In this document: positions 1 through 7,167 of the stretch, in pieces | How positions within the stretch are numbered: position 1 is the stretch's first letter | Layout of the letters: each line of letters opens with the position of its first letter | Assembly (NCBI RefSeq): GCF_902806315.1 | Contig: NZ_CADCWD010000096.1 | Location: 1 to 35,033 of the forward strand | Length of the DNA: 35,033 bases | Origin: an uncultured Sphingosinicella sp. | GTDB lineage: Bacteria; Pseudomonadota; Alphaproteobacteria; Sphingomonadales; Sphingomonadaceae | Direction of reading: 5' to 3' | Notes under the pieces: generated by a model | The model's database searches: none | What the model was told of the DNA's origin: nothing | The model's input: the letters and a program-made list of their open reading frames with translations, nothing else | Translations under genes and position numbers: made by a program

Positions 1-11
1 CAAGGGATCTG

Positions 12-569
12 ATGCCGGCTGCTTTACAACCAAGAGCGCAGGTCATCGCCAGCTTGCTCCGTGCCTTCCGACGGAACGGCTACGATGGCGCGAGCCTGTC
101 ACGGCTTTCGGAAGCAACGGGACTTCGGCGAGCCAGCCTCTACCACCACTTTCCTGGCGGAAAGGAGGACATGGCGCGCGCCGTCGTGATCTCCGCGGTT
201 CAGTCGTTCCGGGACGTCGTATTGGCACCCTTGCAGGAGCCTGGAACGCCCGAACAGCGCTTAGCCGGCATGGCGGCGGCGCTGTCGGCCTTCTACGACG
301 GCGGGAAGGATGCATGCATCCTCGCACTCATGACAGTCGGTGAGGGCCGAGACGTCCTGGCGCCGGAGGTTCGCGTGGGGCTGCAAGGCTGGATCGACGC
401 GTTGAGTTCGGTGATCGAAGACGCCGGCCAGCCCGAGGCGGTAGCGCGTGAACGAGCGCAGAATGCCGTCGCTCGCATCCAAGGTGCGCTCGTCCTGGCC
501 CGCGGCCTTGGTGAGACAGCGGTGTTCGAGCGGACCGTCGAGGATTTGCCACGCGACCTTCTGACTTGA
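12..569 (+). CDS. TetR/AcrR-family transcriptional regulator
   Basis: A 185-residue protein with the TetR layout: an N-terminal helix-turn-helix (about residues 25-47, ending in the typical RRASLYHHFPGGKEDM stretch) followed by an all-helical ligand or dimer domain. The family represses nearby genes and releases DNA on ligand binding. The C-terminal half (AGMAAALSAFYDGG, then CILALMTVGEG) resembles the LmrA/YxaF branch rather than classical TetR. The ATG at 12 has AAGG at 2-5 as a plausible ribosome-binding site. The gene ends just before a small unrecognised ORF on the same strand; its target is not evident because the window starts here. The family call is firm; ligand and target are unknown. 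Confidence 0.9.
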   Translation: MPAALQPRAQVIASLLRAFRRNGYDGASLSRLSEATGLRRASLYHHFPGGKEDMARAVVISAVQSFRDVVLAPLQEPGTPEQRLAGMAAALSAFYDGGKDACILALMTVGEGRDVLAPEVRVGLQGWIDALSSVIEDAGQPEAVARERAQNAVARIQGALVLARGLGETAVFERTVEDLPRDLLT

Positions 570-577
570 GCCAAAGC

Positions 578-823
578 ATGGATGAAGACTTCGTGTTCGA
601 GCGGGAGGAACTGGTCAGGGCGGTGGACCTGCTCGGCCAGCATCTGTCGGGCGGCGGCTATGACGACGCGCTCATAAGCGACGAATGGCCGGATGTCGGG
701 CATGGCGCAGCGACCCTCGACTTGCTTGCTCCGGTCATTCTCGGCGGAGCTGCGCACCTGGGCCCGATATACCCTCACCTCTCCCGGATGCAAAGCGACG
801 CCCCGACGCAACTCGGTACATGA
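578..823 (+). CDS. Hypothetical protein, 81 aa
   Basis: An open frame directly downstream of the TetR gene, in the same direction. Third codon positions are G/C-rich as in neighbouring real genes, which favours this strand over the opposite one. The product is acidic at its N-terminus (MDEDFVFEREELVRAV) and later has a hydrophobic stretch (LDLLAPVILGGAAHLG). I recognise no family. The ATG at 578 is chosen; an in-frame TTG at 566 overlaps the TetR stop codon and would suggest translational coupling. It could be a remnant of a larger gene, since the C-terminus shows no clear domain end. An overlapping minus-strand frame (293-811) exists but runs antisense to the TetR gene over most of its length. 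Confidence 0.4.
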   Translation: MDEDFVFEREELVRAVDLLGQHLSGGGYDDALISDEWPDVGHGAATLDLLAPVILGGAAHLGPIYPHLSRMQSDAPTQLGT

Positions 824-889
824 AAACCGCAGAAAACCGCGGCTTTCAGGCTATCTTGAAGCTGCTTGGGAGGCCCTGAAACAGGGGGA

Positions 890-965
890 TGGTGCCCAGG
901 GACGGGGTCGAACCGCCGACACTGCGATTTTCAGTCGCATGCTCTACCAACTGAGCTACCTGGGC
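890..965 (-). tRNA. tRNA-Phe (GAA)
   Basis: Read on the minus strand the sequence starts GCCCAGGTAGCTCAG and ends CCTGGGCACCA, giving a seven-base acceptor stem with the 3' CCA encoded. The D arm (AGCTCAGTTGGTAGAGC) and T arm (GGCGGTTCGACCCCGTC) are canonical. The anticodon stem-loop is TGCGA-CTGAAAA-TCGCA, so the anticodon is GAA, decoding phenylalanine. Length is 76 nt with CCA. It lies 41 bp downstream of yacG on the same strand and may be cotranscribed with the infA-maf-RNase-yacG cluster. Confidence 0.97.
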
Positions 966-1006
966 TTCGCCGAGCATGTCGCCGAAGTGCGCGCCTATAG
1001 AGGGGG

Positions 1007-1201
1007 CTAGCCTTCGCTGTCCAGCCTGTCTTCGCCATTTTCGGCCGGCGGGCCCGGGACGCGGTAGCTGTCGCCGAGCCAGTTCAACAGGTCGCGGTCG
1101 CGGCAGCCCTGGCTGCAGAAGGGCGTGTGCGAAGCGGCGGAAGGCTTGCCGCAGAGCGGGCAGCCGCCGCGGCGGCTCTTAGGGGAAGTCTGCGTGGACA
1201 T
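1007..1201 (-). CDS. yacG: DNA gyrase inhibitor YacG (zinc-ribbon protein)
   Basis: A 64-residue protein with the YacG zinc-binding pattern: CPLC near residue 15 and CSQGC near residue 33, followed by RDRDLLNWLGDSYRVPG, matching the family's conserved DL..W....YR..G block. E. coli YacG binds GyrB and inhibits gyrase. The ATG at 1201 is chosen because the conserved region starts shortly after; a longer frame extends upstream but only over the preceding gene. The start lies inside the 3' end of the RNase E/G gene (overlap 23 bp), so translation is probably coupled. Length matches the family (about 60-70 residues). Confidence 0.93.
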   Translation of the reverse strand: MSTQTSPKSRRGGCPLCGKPSAASHTPFCSQGCRDRDLLNWLGDSYRVPGPPAENGEDRLDSEG

Positions 1202-2171
1202 GGCCGGAGGATATGGCGAGCCCCGGCTCCCCCCGCAACCGGACGGGCGCTCCGATGCGGCGTTCGAGCATTGCAAGCCATTCCGGACGCGCTTCGATGC
1301 GGGCGATGACGACAGGCGGAGCGGCGACGATCCTGGGGCCACTGCCCGATGAACGCTCCGCGCGCCGCAAAAGTGCGCGAGCCGCCGCGCCGGCGGGATC
1401 GAACTGGACGAGTTCCGGCACGGACGCGCGCTCGCGCCTGCGCACCAGTTGGAGGAAGCCGAAGCCGTTCACGGCCGTGCGCTCGAACGGCTGGGGAAGC
1501 ACCGCGTCGAGCGCGGCGGCGGCGGCTTGGCGGTCGGCCTTCGACGCCAGAGTGGGCAAGTCGATGCCGATCGACCCGCCGATCCCGAGGCGGCGGATCG
1601 CTCGTCCGGCGGCCTCCGCTCCGGCGACGGCGAGAGCGGGGGGCGGAAGGGCGCCGTCGACGTCGAACAGGGTCATGGCCGGGGTCAGGCTCATCTGGAG
1701 TGAGCCGCCGGGAAAGTCGATCCGGCCGCTCGCGGCCTCCTCCAGGAGCTCGGACCAGCCTGCCTCCTCCAGGCGATCGCGCTCGGCGGGGCGCGTCGCG
1801 GCCAGTGTCTCGCCGCTCGCCTGAAGCCGCTCGAGGAGCGAGGGGCCCGGTCGCTCCTCTTCGTCGCTGATCCGGCCCTTGGCGGCCTTGCTCCTCGCCA
1901 GCTCGGACAGCGCCTCGCGCGTGATTTCCACGCGCACCCGCGCTCCTTGCGTGAGCGCAGGTGGAAGCGGCTCGACGAATATCTCTTCGCCCGAGGCAAG
2001 AGTGACGACGCCGCGCCGGCCCGGAATCAGAATGGAGCTCAGCCGGCCGGAGTGAACGCTTCTCACCCGCAGTTGGCCGGGCAGTTCGACGGCGGCTTCA
2101 AGGATCGTCCCGTCTTCGACCAGGGCGGCGCGGTTCTCCCCGATGCCCTCCTCGTAAAGCCACTCAGCCAA
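1179..2171 (-). CDS. Compact ribonuclease E/G family protein
   Basis: A 330-residue protein alignable to the N-terminal catalytic part of RNase E/RNase G (mRNA decay and rRNA maturation). Residues 1-85 cover the S1-like region. Residues around 165-172 (MTLFDVDG) correspond to the E. coli RNase E D303-x-N305 site and residues 198-204 (GGSIGID) to the D346 site. The two catalytic aspartates are therefore present (D170, D204), but the N305 position is Asp (D172). The segment ending NGFGFLQLVRRR matches the next conserved block. The Zn-link cysteines and the C-terminal scaffold of RNase E are absent. The likely start is TTG at 2171, overlapping the maf stop by 8 bp; the 3' end overlaps yacG. Whether it is an active nuclease is uncertain. 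Confidence 0.85.
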   Translation of the reverse strand: MAEWLYEEGIGENRAALVEDGTILEAAVELPGQLRVRSVHSGRLSSILIPGRRGVVTLASGEEIFVEPLPPALTQGARVRVEITREALSELARSKAAKGRISDEEERPGPSLLERLQASGETLAATRPAERDRLEEAGWSELLEEAASGRIDFPGGSLQMSLTPAMTLFDVDGALPPPALAVAGAEAAGRAIRRLGIGGSIGIDLPTLASKADRQAAAAALDAVLPQPFERTAVNGFGFLQLVRRRERASVPELVQFDPAGAAARALLRRAERSSGSGPRIVAAPPVVIARIEARPEWLAMLERRIGAPVRLRGEPGLAISSGHVHADFP

Positions 2172-2736
2172 GCGCGTAGCCCGCGGCGCGGAGCAGCGCG
2201 CGGGTCTCGTAGAGCGGAAGCCCGACGACGCCCGAATGGCTGCCGGAGATCATTCGCACCAGGGCTTCGGCGCGGCCCTGGATCGCGTAGCCGCCGGCCT
2301 TTCCCCTCCACTCGCCGCTGGCGAGATAGTCGGAGAGCTCATCCGGGCTGAAGCGCTTGAACGACACGATCGTCGTCGAAAGGCGGTGCCGCGCGGTGCC
2401 GGCGGCGTCGATCAGGGTCACGGCAGAAAGCACGCGGTGGCGGCGCCCGGAGAGGAGTTCGAGCGAGGCCAGCGCCTCCTCCTCCTGCTCGGTCTTGGGC
2501 AGGATGCGGCGGCCGGCCGCCACCACCGTGTCCGCGGCGAGAATGATCGCTCCGGCCTCGGCGCCGCGGACGGCCTCCGCCTTTTCCGCAGCCATCCGCG
2601 CGGCATAAGCGGTCGGAAGCTCGGCCTTGCGGGGGGTCTCGTCGATCTCGGCGGGAATGACCGCGTCAGGAACGACGCCAATCCGCTTCAACAGATCGAG
2701 ACGGCGGGGGCTGGCGGAAGCGAGGACGAGCCGCAT
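2164..2736 (-). CDS. maf: Maf-like nucleotide pyrophosphatase
   Basis: A 190-residue protein of the Maf/HAM1-like family, which hydrolyses non-canonical or canonical nucleoside triphosphates to the monophosphates and is associated with septum inhibition. Hallmarks are the N-terminal LASASPRRLDLL signature, AADTVV around residue 68-73 with the catalytic Asp, the SGRRHRVLSAV segment, and EWRGKAGGYAIQG with the later SGSHSGVVGLPLYET motif. The ATG at 2736 lies 16 bp after the infA stop. It sits between infA and the RNase E/G gene, a conserved order in sphingomonads and related alphaproteobacteria. Substrate class (dTTP/UTP type) is not fixed by what I can see. Confidence 0.95.
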   Translation of the reverse strand: MRLVLASASPRRLDLLKRIGVVPDAVIPAEIDETPRKAELPTAYAARMAAEKAEAVRGAEAGAIILAADTVVAAGRRILPKTEQEEEALASLELLSGRRHRVLSAVTLIDAAGTARHRLSTTIVSFKRFSPDELSDYLASGEWRGKAGGYAIQGRAEALVRMISGSHSGVVGLPLYETRALLRAAGYALG

Positions 2737-2752
2737 CGCGCGGGCGGCTCCT

Positions 2753-2971
2753 TTATTTGAAACGGTAGGTAATCCGACCCTTGGTCAGATCGTACGGGGT
2801 GAGCTCGACGAGCACTTCGTCGCCGACGAGCACGCGGATGCGGTTCTTGCGCATCTTGCCCGCCGTGTGGCCGAGCACCTCGTGGTTGTTTTCGAGTTTC
2901 ACGCGGAACATGGCATTGGGCAGCAGTTCGACGACCTGCCCGCGCATCTCCAGAAGTTCTTCCTTGGCCAA
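2753..2971 (-). CDS. infA: Translation initiation factor IF-1
   Basis: A 72-residue OB-fold protein with the near-invariant IF-1 sequence ([20 protein letters not shown] at the start, later [19 protein letters not shown], ending GRITYRFK). It binds the 30S A site during initiation. The start codon is TTG (complement of CAA at 2969-2971), with GAGG seven bases upstream as Shine-Dalgarno; no ATG lies at the family's usual start. It is the first gene of the minus-strand cluster infA-maf-RNase E/G-yacG. Confidence 0.98.
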   Translation of the reverse strand: MAKEELLEMRGQVVELLPNAMFRVKLENNHEVLGHTAGKMRKNRIRVLVGDEVLVELTPYDLTKGRITYRFK

Positions 2972-3059
2972 ACAAACCTCAATGGACCGGGATGTGAAAT
3001 TGCGCGGGCGGCATTAGCGCGATGAGACGAGAAAGGGAAGTGAAGCGTCGGGCGCTAAG

Positions 3060-3177
3060 CAATGGCGGCTTTGCGCCCATTCCGGACCATCACACCCGCG
3101 GCGGCCTAAGGCTGCTTAGACCCAATCCCGGTCATTCAGCGGCACTTAGATCCTCCCGAAAGCGGCCGCTCGTTGCT
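3060..3177. repeat. Intergenic repeat copy upstream of the TfoX-like gene
   Basis: At about 3125-3176 the segment CAATCCCGGTCATTCA, a 16-base spacer, then CCCGAAAGCGGC closely matches a copy in the same orientation at 3671-3727. A third, shorter relative (AATGGCGGCTTTGCGCCCA followed by TTCCGGACC) lies at 3060-3088. The pattern resembles a dispersed intergenic repeat commonly seen in alphaproteobacteria, with alternating pieces related to 'AGCGG' and 'ATTCCGGAC'. No open frame is convincing in this stretch. Confidence 0.6.
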
Positions 3178-3244
3178 TGCGATGCACGACGCGAACGGCG
3201 GACGGGTTATTGTCTGGGGCGACGCTCGTCTGTTACGCTGGGGC

Positions 3245-3580
3245 ATGGCGACGCAGCAACGCACGATCGATTACCTGATCGAACAGGCGACCGGCGCGGG
3301 CACCGTGTCGGCCAAACCGATGTTCGGCGAGTACGGCGTGTACGTCGACGGCAAGATGATCGGGTCGGTCTGCGACGATCAGCTCTTCGTGAAGCCGACG
3401 GCATCGGGCCGCGTCCATGCCGAACCGGTGTCGGACGCGCCGCCGTATCCGGGTGCCAAACCGCAAATGCTAATCGAGGCCGATCGATGGGACGATGCCG
3501 AATGGCTCGGCGAGCTGCTGCGCGTCACGGCGGCCGAGCTGCCGACACCCAAGCCGCGGAAACCGAAGCGGGGCACGTAA
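3245..3580 (+). CDS. TfoX N-terminal domain protein
   Basis: A 111-residue protein matching the TfoX/Sxy N-terminal fold: the start (TIDYLIEQ), GTVSAKPMFGEYGVYVDGKM and later DDQLFVKP are the family's signature blocks (MFGxxGVYxxGxxFA...LYxK). Stand-alone TfoX-N proteins are common outside competence systems and their function is unknown; the length is typical. The ATG at 3245 is preferred over an upstream in-frame start at 3173 because similarity begins there. The C-terminus is basic (PKPRKPKRGT). It has no operon partner: diverged repeat copies lie on both sides, making it an isolated single-gene island before the sensor kinase. Confidence 0.85.
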   Translation: MATQQRTIDYLIEQATGAGTVSAKPMFGEYGVYVDGKMIGSVCDDQLFVKPTASGRVHAEPVSDAPPYPGAKPQMLIEADRWDDAEWLGELLRVTAAELPTPKPRKPKRGT

Positions 3581-3629
3581 GCACCCGCGGCGGAAGGGAC
3601 CCACAAGCAGACGTTCAGAGCGCCAAGCC

Positions 3630-3731
3630 CTTTGCCAGCATCGGACGTTCGTTCAGGTCGCTGCTACATCTGCAATGCGCCAATCCCGGTCGTTCACTGC
3701 CGGCCGAGTATCACCCGAAAGCGGCTGTTCA
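3630..3731. repeat. Intergenic repeat copy downstream of the TfoX-like gene
   Basis: At about 3671-3727, CAATCCCGGTCGTTCA, a 17-base spacer and CCCGAAAGCGGC repeat the element found upstream of the TfoX-like gene at 3125-3176, in the same orientation. A further related fragment, CATCGGACGTTCGTTCA, lies at about 3640-3656. No transposase or long terminal inverted repeat accompanies it. Confidence 0.6.
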
Positions 3732-3839
3732 CGTCCTCTGTAGCGTGCGCCCAGACAAGAGCAGGAGTCGGTTAGCAGGCCGCACCAAGCAGCGTCTGCC
3801 GTTTGGACTTTAAGGCCATAGGCTGAGGTGCTTGGTCCT

Positions 3840-3866
3840 GAGACGAATGGTCTCTAAACGTTTAGA
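3840..3866. promoter_or_regulatory. Twin palindromes abutting the kinase start codon
   Basis: Two perfect inverted repeats lie immediately before the ATG at 3867: GAGAC-GAATG-GTCTC at 3840-3854 and the 14-base TCTAAACGTTTAGA at 3853-3866. No Shine-Dalgarno-like run is present between them and the start. They could be an operator or an RNA hairpin controlling translation; the role is inferred from position only. Confidence 0.5.
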
Positions 3867-6800
3867 ATGCCAACCTCGAACCTTCACCTTGATGACAGTC
3901 TTCCGGTGCCGACAGCGGCGCCGAACGACGGCGCCTATGTGCTCGACCGCATGTGGCGGATCCTCGACATCAACGAACCTGCCCTGCACCATCTGGGGGT
4001 CAGTCGCTCGCAGGCCACTGGGTCAACGTTGTGGAGCCTTGCCCCCCGCCTTATCGGGACGGATTGCGAGCGTTATTACCGCTCCGCCATGGACAGCCGC
4101 ACCGTTCAGGAATTCGTGGGCCCATCCGCGGCCGATGAGGGCCGTTGGCTGGATGTCCGTGTCTTTCCGGTGCCCGAGGGTCTGGCGGTGCACCTGCGCG
4201 ACATCACGCACCGCGTGCAACTGGAAGCCAAGCTTCGCGATCGGGAGCAACTGCTGTCGGCCATCTTCGGTCAAGCCAGCGCCGGCTTGGCGCAAGTGGA
4301 TTTGGAGGGCCGATTTGAACTGGTAAACGACGCTTATTGCGCGATCACCGGCTACAGCCGCGAGCAGCTCCTGATCCTGCGAATGCAGGAGATCACGCAC
4401 CCTGACGATCTGGCCGGCAATCTCGAGCAGCTAAAGGAGGCGCTGGCCGGGAAGAATAGCTTCACGGTGGAGAAGAGGTATGTCCGCCCCGACGGCTCCA
4501 TCGTGTGGGTCAACAACAGTGTCACCGTCCTAAAGAAAGATGCGGGGGAGCCGATCGGCATCCTGGCAGTGACGACTGACAGGACCGAGGCCAGACGAGC
4601 CGAGGAGCAGCTGCGCGAGAGCGAGGCGCGGTACCGGCAAATCGTCCAGGGGGCGGAGGATTTCGCGATTGTCACGCTCGACTCTCGCGGGCTGATCACC
4701 GGCTGGAATTCGGGCGCGGAGCGGATCACCGATTTCCCGGAAGCCGAAGCGATCGGGCAGCCCGGCGCAATCATCTTCACAGCGGAGGATCGTGCGGCGG
4801 GCGCTCCCGAAGATGAGTTGAGACGTGCACGAGCCGACGGCCGCGCGGTAAACGAGCGCTGGCAAGTGGCGCGCGACGGCAGCCGCTTCTGGGCATCGGG
4901 GCTGACGATGCTGCTCGATGAGGAAGCGGGCGGATTCCTCAAGATCTTCCGGGACCGCACGTCGGAACATCAAGCCGAAGCTCGGCGCGGCGGGCTTGTC
5001 GAGCTGGGCGACGCGTTGCGCGACCTCCAGGACCCGGCGGAGGTTGCGTTCGCCGCCGCGAAGATACTTGGCCGCATCCTCGGCGTGAGCCGCGTCGGTT
5101 ATGCCGGCACCGACCATGATGCCGAGACGTTGCATGTCGAGCGGGACTGGACCGCGCCGTCCGTCGAGACGCTGGCGGGCGTGATTTCCCTTCGTAACTA
5201 TGGTTCGTACATCGATGACCTGAAGCGGGGCGAGTACACGATCATCTCCGATGTCCGCGAGGATCCGCGCACCACCGGGACCGCCGAGGCGCTGGAGGCG
5301 AGGAGCGCCCGTTCGTTCGTCAACGCGCCGGTGATCGAGCGCGGCCGGCTAGTGGCGATGTTCTTCGTGAACCATGCCGAGCCGCGCCAGTGGAGCGAAA
5401 GCGACCTGACGCTGATCAGGGAATTCGCCGACCGCACGCGCACCGCCGTGGAGCGGGCACGCGGAGAGCGGGCACTGCGCGAGCTGAACGAGACCTTGGA
5501 GGCGCAGGTCGCCGCCCGTTCAGCCGAGCGCGACCGGCTGTGGAATCTCTCCCAGGACATGCTCGCCCAGGCGGACTATAGCGGGATGATGTCGGCGGTC
5601 AGCCCCGCCTGGACCCGGATTCTGGGATGGAGCGAGGCCGACCTGCTGACACGACCCTACGCGACATTCATGCATCCCGACGACATGCCCCCGACCTTGG
5701 AGGCGATCAGTCGCATGGCCGAAACACGCCTGCCGACCCGCTTCGAGAACCGGATCTCGACCCGCGAAGGCGGCTGGAAACATATCGAATGGACTGTCGC
5801 GCCCGAACCGGACGGGATGAACTTCATCGCGGTCGGCCGCGACATCAGCCTTGCCAAGACTCGCGAGGCCGAGCTCGAGGCCGCGCAGGAAGCATTGCGC
5901 CAGAGCCAGAAGATGGAAGCGATGGGCAGCCTCACCGGCGGTGTCGCGCACGATTTCAACAACCTGCTGACCCCGATTATTGGTTCCCTAGACATGCTGG
6001 TGCGCAAGGGCGTCGGCAGCGAACGCGAGCGGCGGCTGATCGACGGCGCGCTCCAGTCGGCCGAGCGGGCCAAGACCCTAGTCCAGCGATTGCTCGCCTT
6101 CGCCCGCCGCCAGCCGCTCCAACCAACCGCCGTCGATGCGGCTCGCCTTGTGGAAAGCATGGCGGGCCTGATCGACTCCACCGTTGGTCCGACAATCGAC
6201 GTGCGCGTTGAAGTCGGTGCTGACCTGCCGCCGGCCAAAGCCGACCTCAACCAGCTCGAAATGGCGCTGCTCAACCTTGCCGTGAACGCGCGCGACGCAA
6301 TGCCGGATGGCGGTGAGCTAGTCATCGCGGCAAAGCGGGACAGCGTGCGCCCACAGCACCCGTCCGGGCTCAAGCCAGGCCATTATGTCCAGCTCAGCGT
6401 CCGCGACACCGGAATCGGAATGGACGAGGCCACCCAGCGGCGTGCTGTCGAGCCGTTCTTCTCGACGAAAGGAATTGGCAAGGGCACGGGCCTGGGCCTG
6501 TCGATGGTGCACGGGCTTGCAGCCCAGCTGGGCGGGGGCCTTACAATCGCGAGCGCGCCTGGCGCGGGGACTACGATATCCCTTTTCCTACCGATCAGCG
6601 CGGGTCCGATCGGCAGTGATGAGGAGGCTCCAATCGCGCCGGATGTTCCGATTGGCCGGGGAACGGCGCTGCTTGTTGACGACGAAGAACTGGTCCGCAT
6701 GAGCACCGCCGACATGCTGAATGACCTCGGCTTCGACGTCGTGGAGGCAGGCTCCGCCGAAGACGCCATGCGGCTGCTGAAAGCGGGCCGCAAGCCGGAC

Positions 6801-7013
6801 CTTCTCGTCACAGATCACCTCATGCCCGGCATGAGTGGTGCCGAACTTGCGCAGGAAGCGCGAGCACTTCATCCGGCACTGCCGATTCTCGTGGTGTCTG
6901 GCTACGCCGACGTTGAGGGCATCGCGCCGGACCTGCCGAGGCTGACGAAGCCGTTTCGTAATGCTGATCTGGCTGCGAGCCTATCGGCACTGCTCACGCA
7001 GGAGGCACACTGA
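3867..7013 (+). CDS. Multi-PAS/GAF hybrid sensor histidine kinase
   Basis: A 1048-residue soluble sensor kinase without transmembrane segments. Domains in order: PAS (about 10-115), PAS (120-245), PAS (250-370), GAF (375-535), PAS (555-668), HisKA with the phospho-acceptor H695 in GGVAHDFNNLLTP, HATPase with N box N807, G1 box D847-T-G-I-G and G2 box G873-T-G-L-G, then a C-terminal receiver with acidic pair D938/D939, phospho-acceptor D983 (VTDHLMPGMSG) and K1028 (LTKPF). Such hybrids pass phosphate from His to the attached Asp and on to an Hpt or regulator. No DNA-binding output domain or partner gene is adjacent, so it is an orphan; the signal is unknown (PAS may bind haem, flavin or nothing). 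An in-frame stop at 3855-3857 makes ATG 3867 the earliest start, though no ribosome-binding site is visible. Confidence 0.93.
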   Translation: MPTSNLHLDDSLPVPTAAPNDGAYVLDRMWRILDINEPALHHLGVSRSQATGSTLWSLAPRLIGTDCERYYRSAMDSRTVQEFVGPSAADEGRWLDVRVFPVPEGLAVHLRDITHRVQLEAKLRDREQLLSAIFGQASAGLAQVDLEGRFELVNDAYCAITGYSREQLLILRMQEITHPDDLAGNLEQLKEALAGKNSFTVEKRYVRPDGSIVWVNNSVTVLKKDAGEPIGILAVTTDRTEARRAEEQLRESEARYRQIVQGAEDFAIVTLDSRGLITGWNSGAERITDFPEAEAIGQPGAIIFTAEDRAAGAPEDELRRARADGRAVNERWQVARDGSRFWASGLTMLLDEEAGGFLKIFRDRTSEHQAEARRGGLVELGDALRDLQDPAEVAFAAAKILGRILGVSRVGYAGTDHDAETLHVERDWTAPSVETLAGVISLRNYGSYIDDLKRGEYTIISDVREDPRTTGTAEALEARSARSFVNAPVIERGRLVAMFFVNHAEPRQWSESDLTLIREFADRTRTAVERARGERALRELNETLEAQVAARSAERDRLWNLSQDMLAQADYSGMMSAVSPAWTRILGWSEADLLTRPYATFMHPDDMPPTLEAISRMAETRLPTRFENRISTREGGWKHIEWTVAPEPDGMNFIAVGRDISLAKTREAELEAAQEALRQSQKMEAMGSLTGGVAHDFNNLLTPIIGSLDMLVRKGVGSERERRLIDGALQSAERAKTLVQRLLAFARRQPLQPTAVDAARLVESMAGLIDSTVGPTIDVRVEVGADLPPAKADLNQLEMALLNLAVNARDAMPDGGELVIAAKRDSVRPQHPSGLKPGHYVQLSVRDTGIGMDEATQRRAVEPFFSTKGIGKGTGLGLSMVHGLAAQLGGGLTIASAPGAGTTISLFLPISAGPIGSDEEAPIAPDVPIGRGTALLVDDEELVRMSTADMLNDLGFDVVEAGSAEDAMRLLKAGRKPDLLVTDHLMPGMSGAELAQEARALHPALPILVVSGYADVEGIAPDLPRLTKPFRNADLAASLSALLTQEAH

Positions 7014-7167
7014 TCAAAGCCCTTGCGAGCGCGACGTTTGTTTGTGCGCACTCGTTCCTGCAAGCGGAATAGCTCCTTCCGGCCAGCACCGGCCAATTGT
7101 CTCCGCCTCTCGAAAAGCCAGAGCGGGTCAGCTTGCGGCAAGGCGCGCGCCGTTACATCAGGCGGCC

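Noticed and set aside
293-811. Minus-strand open frame over the TetR 3' half and the next ORF
   Set aside because: It is antisense to the TetR gene and the plus strand has better codon bias.
825-889. Possible terminator for tRNA-Phe (GAAAACCGC direct repeats)
   Set aside because: Only a four-base stem can be formed with an eight-base loop, followed by TTTT; too weak to claim.
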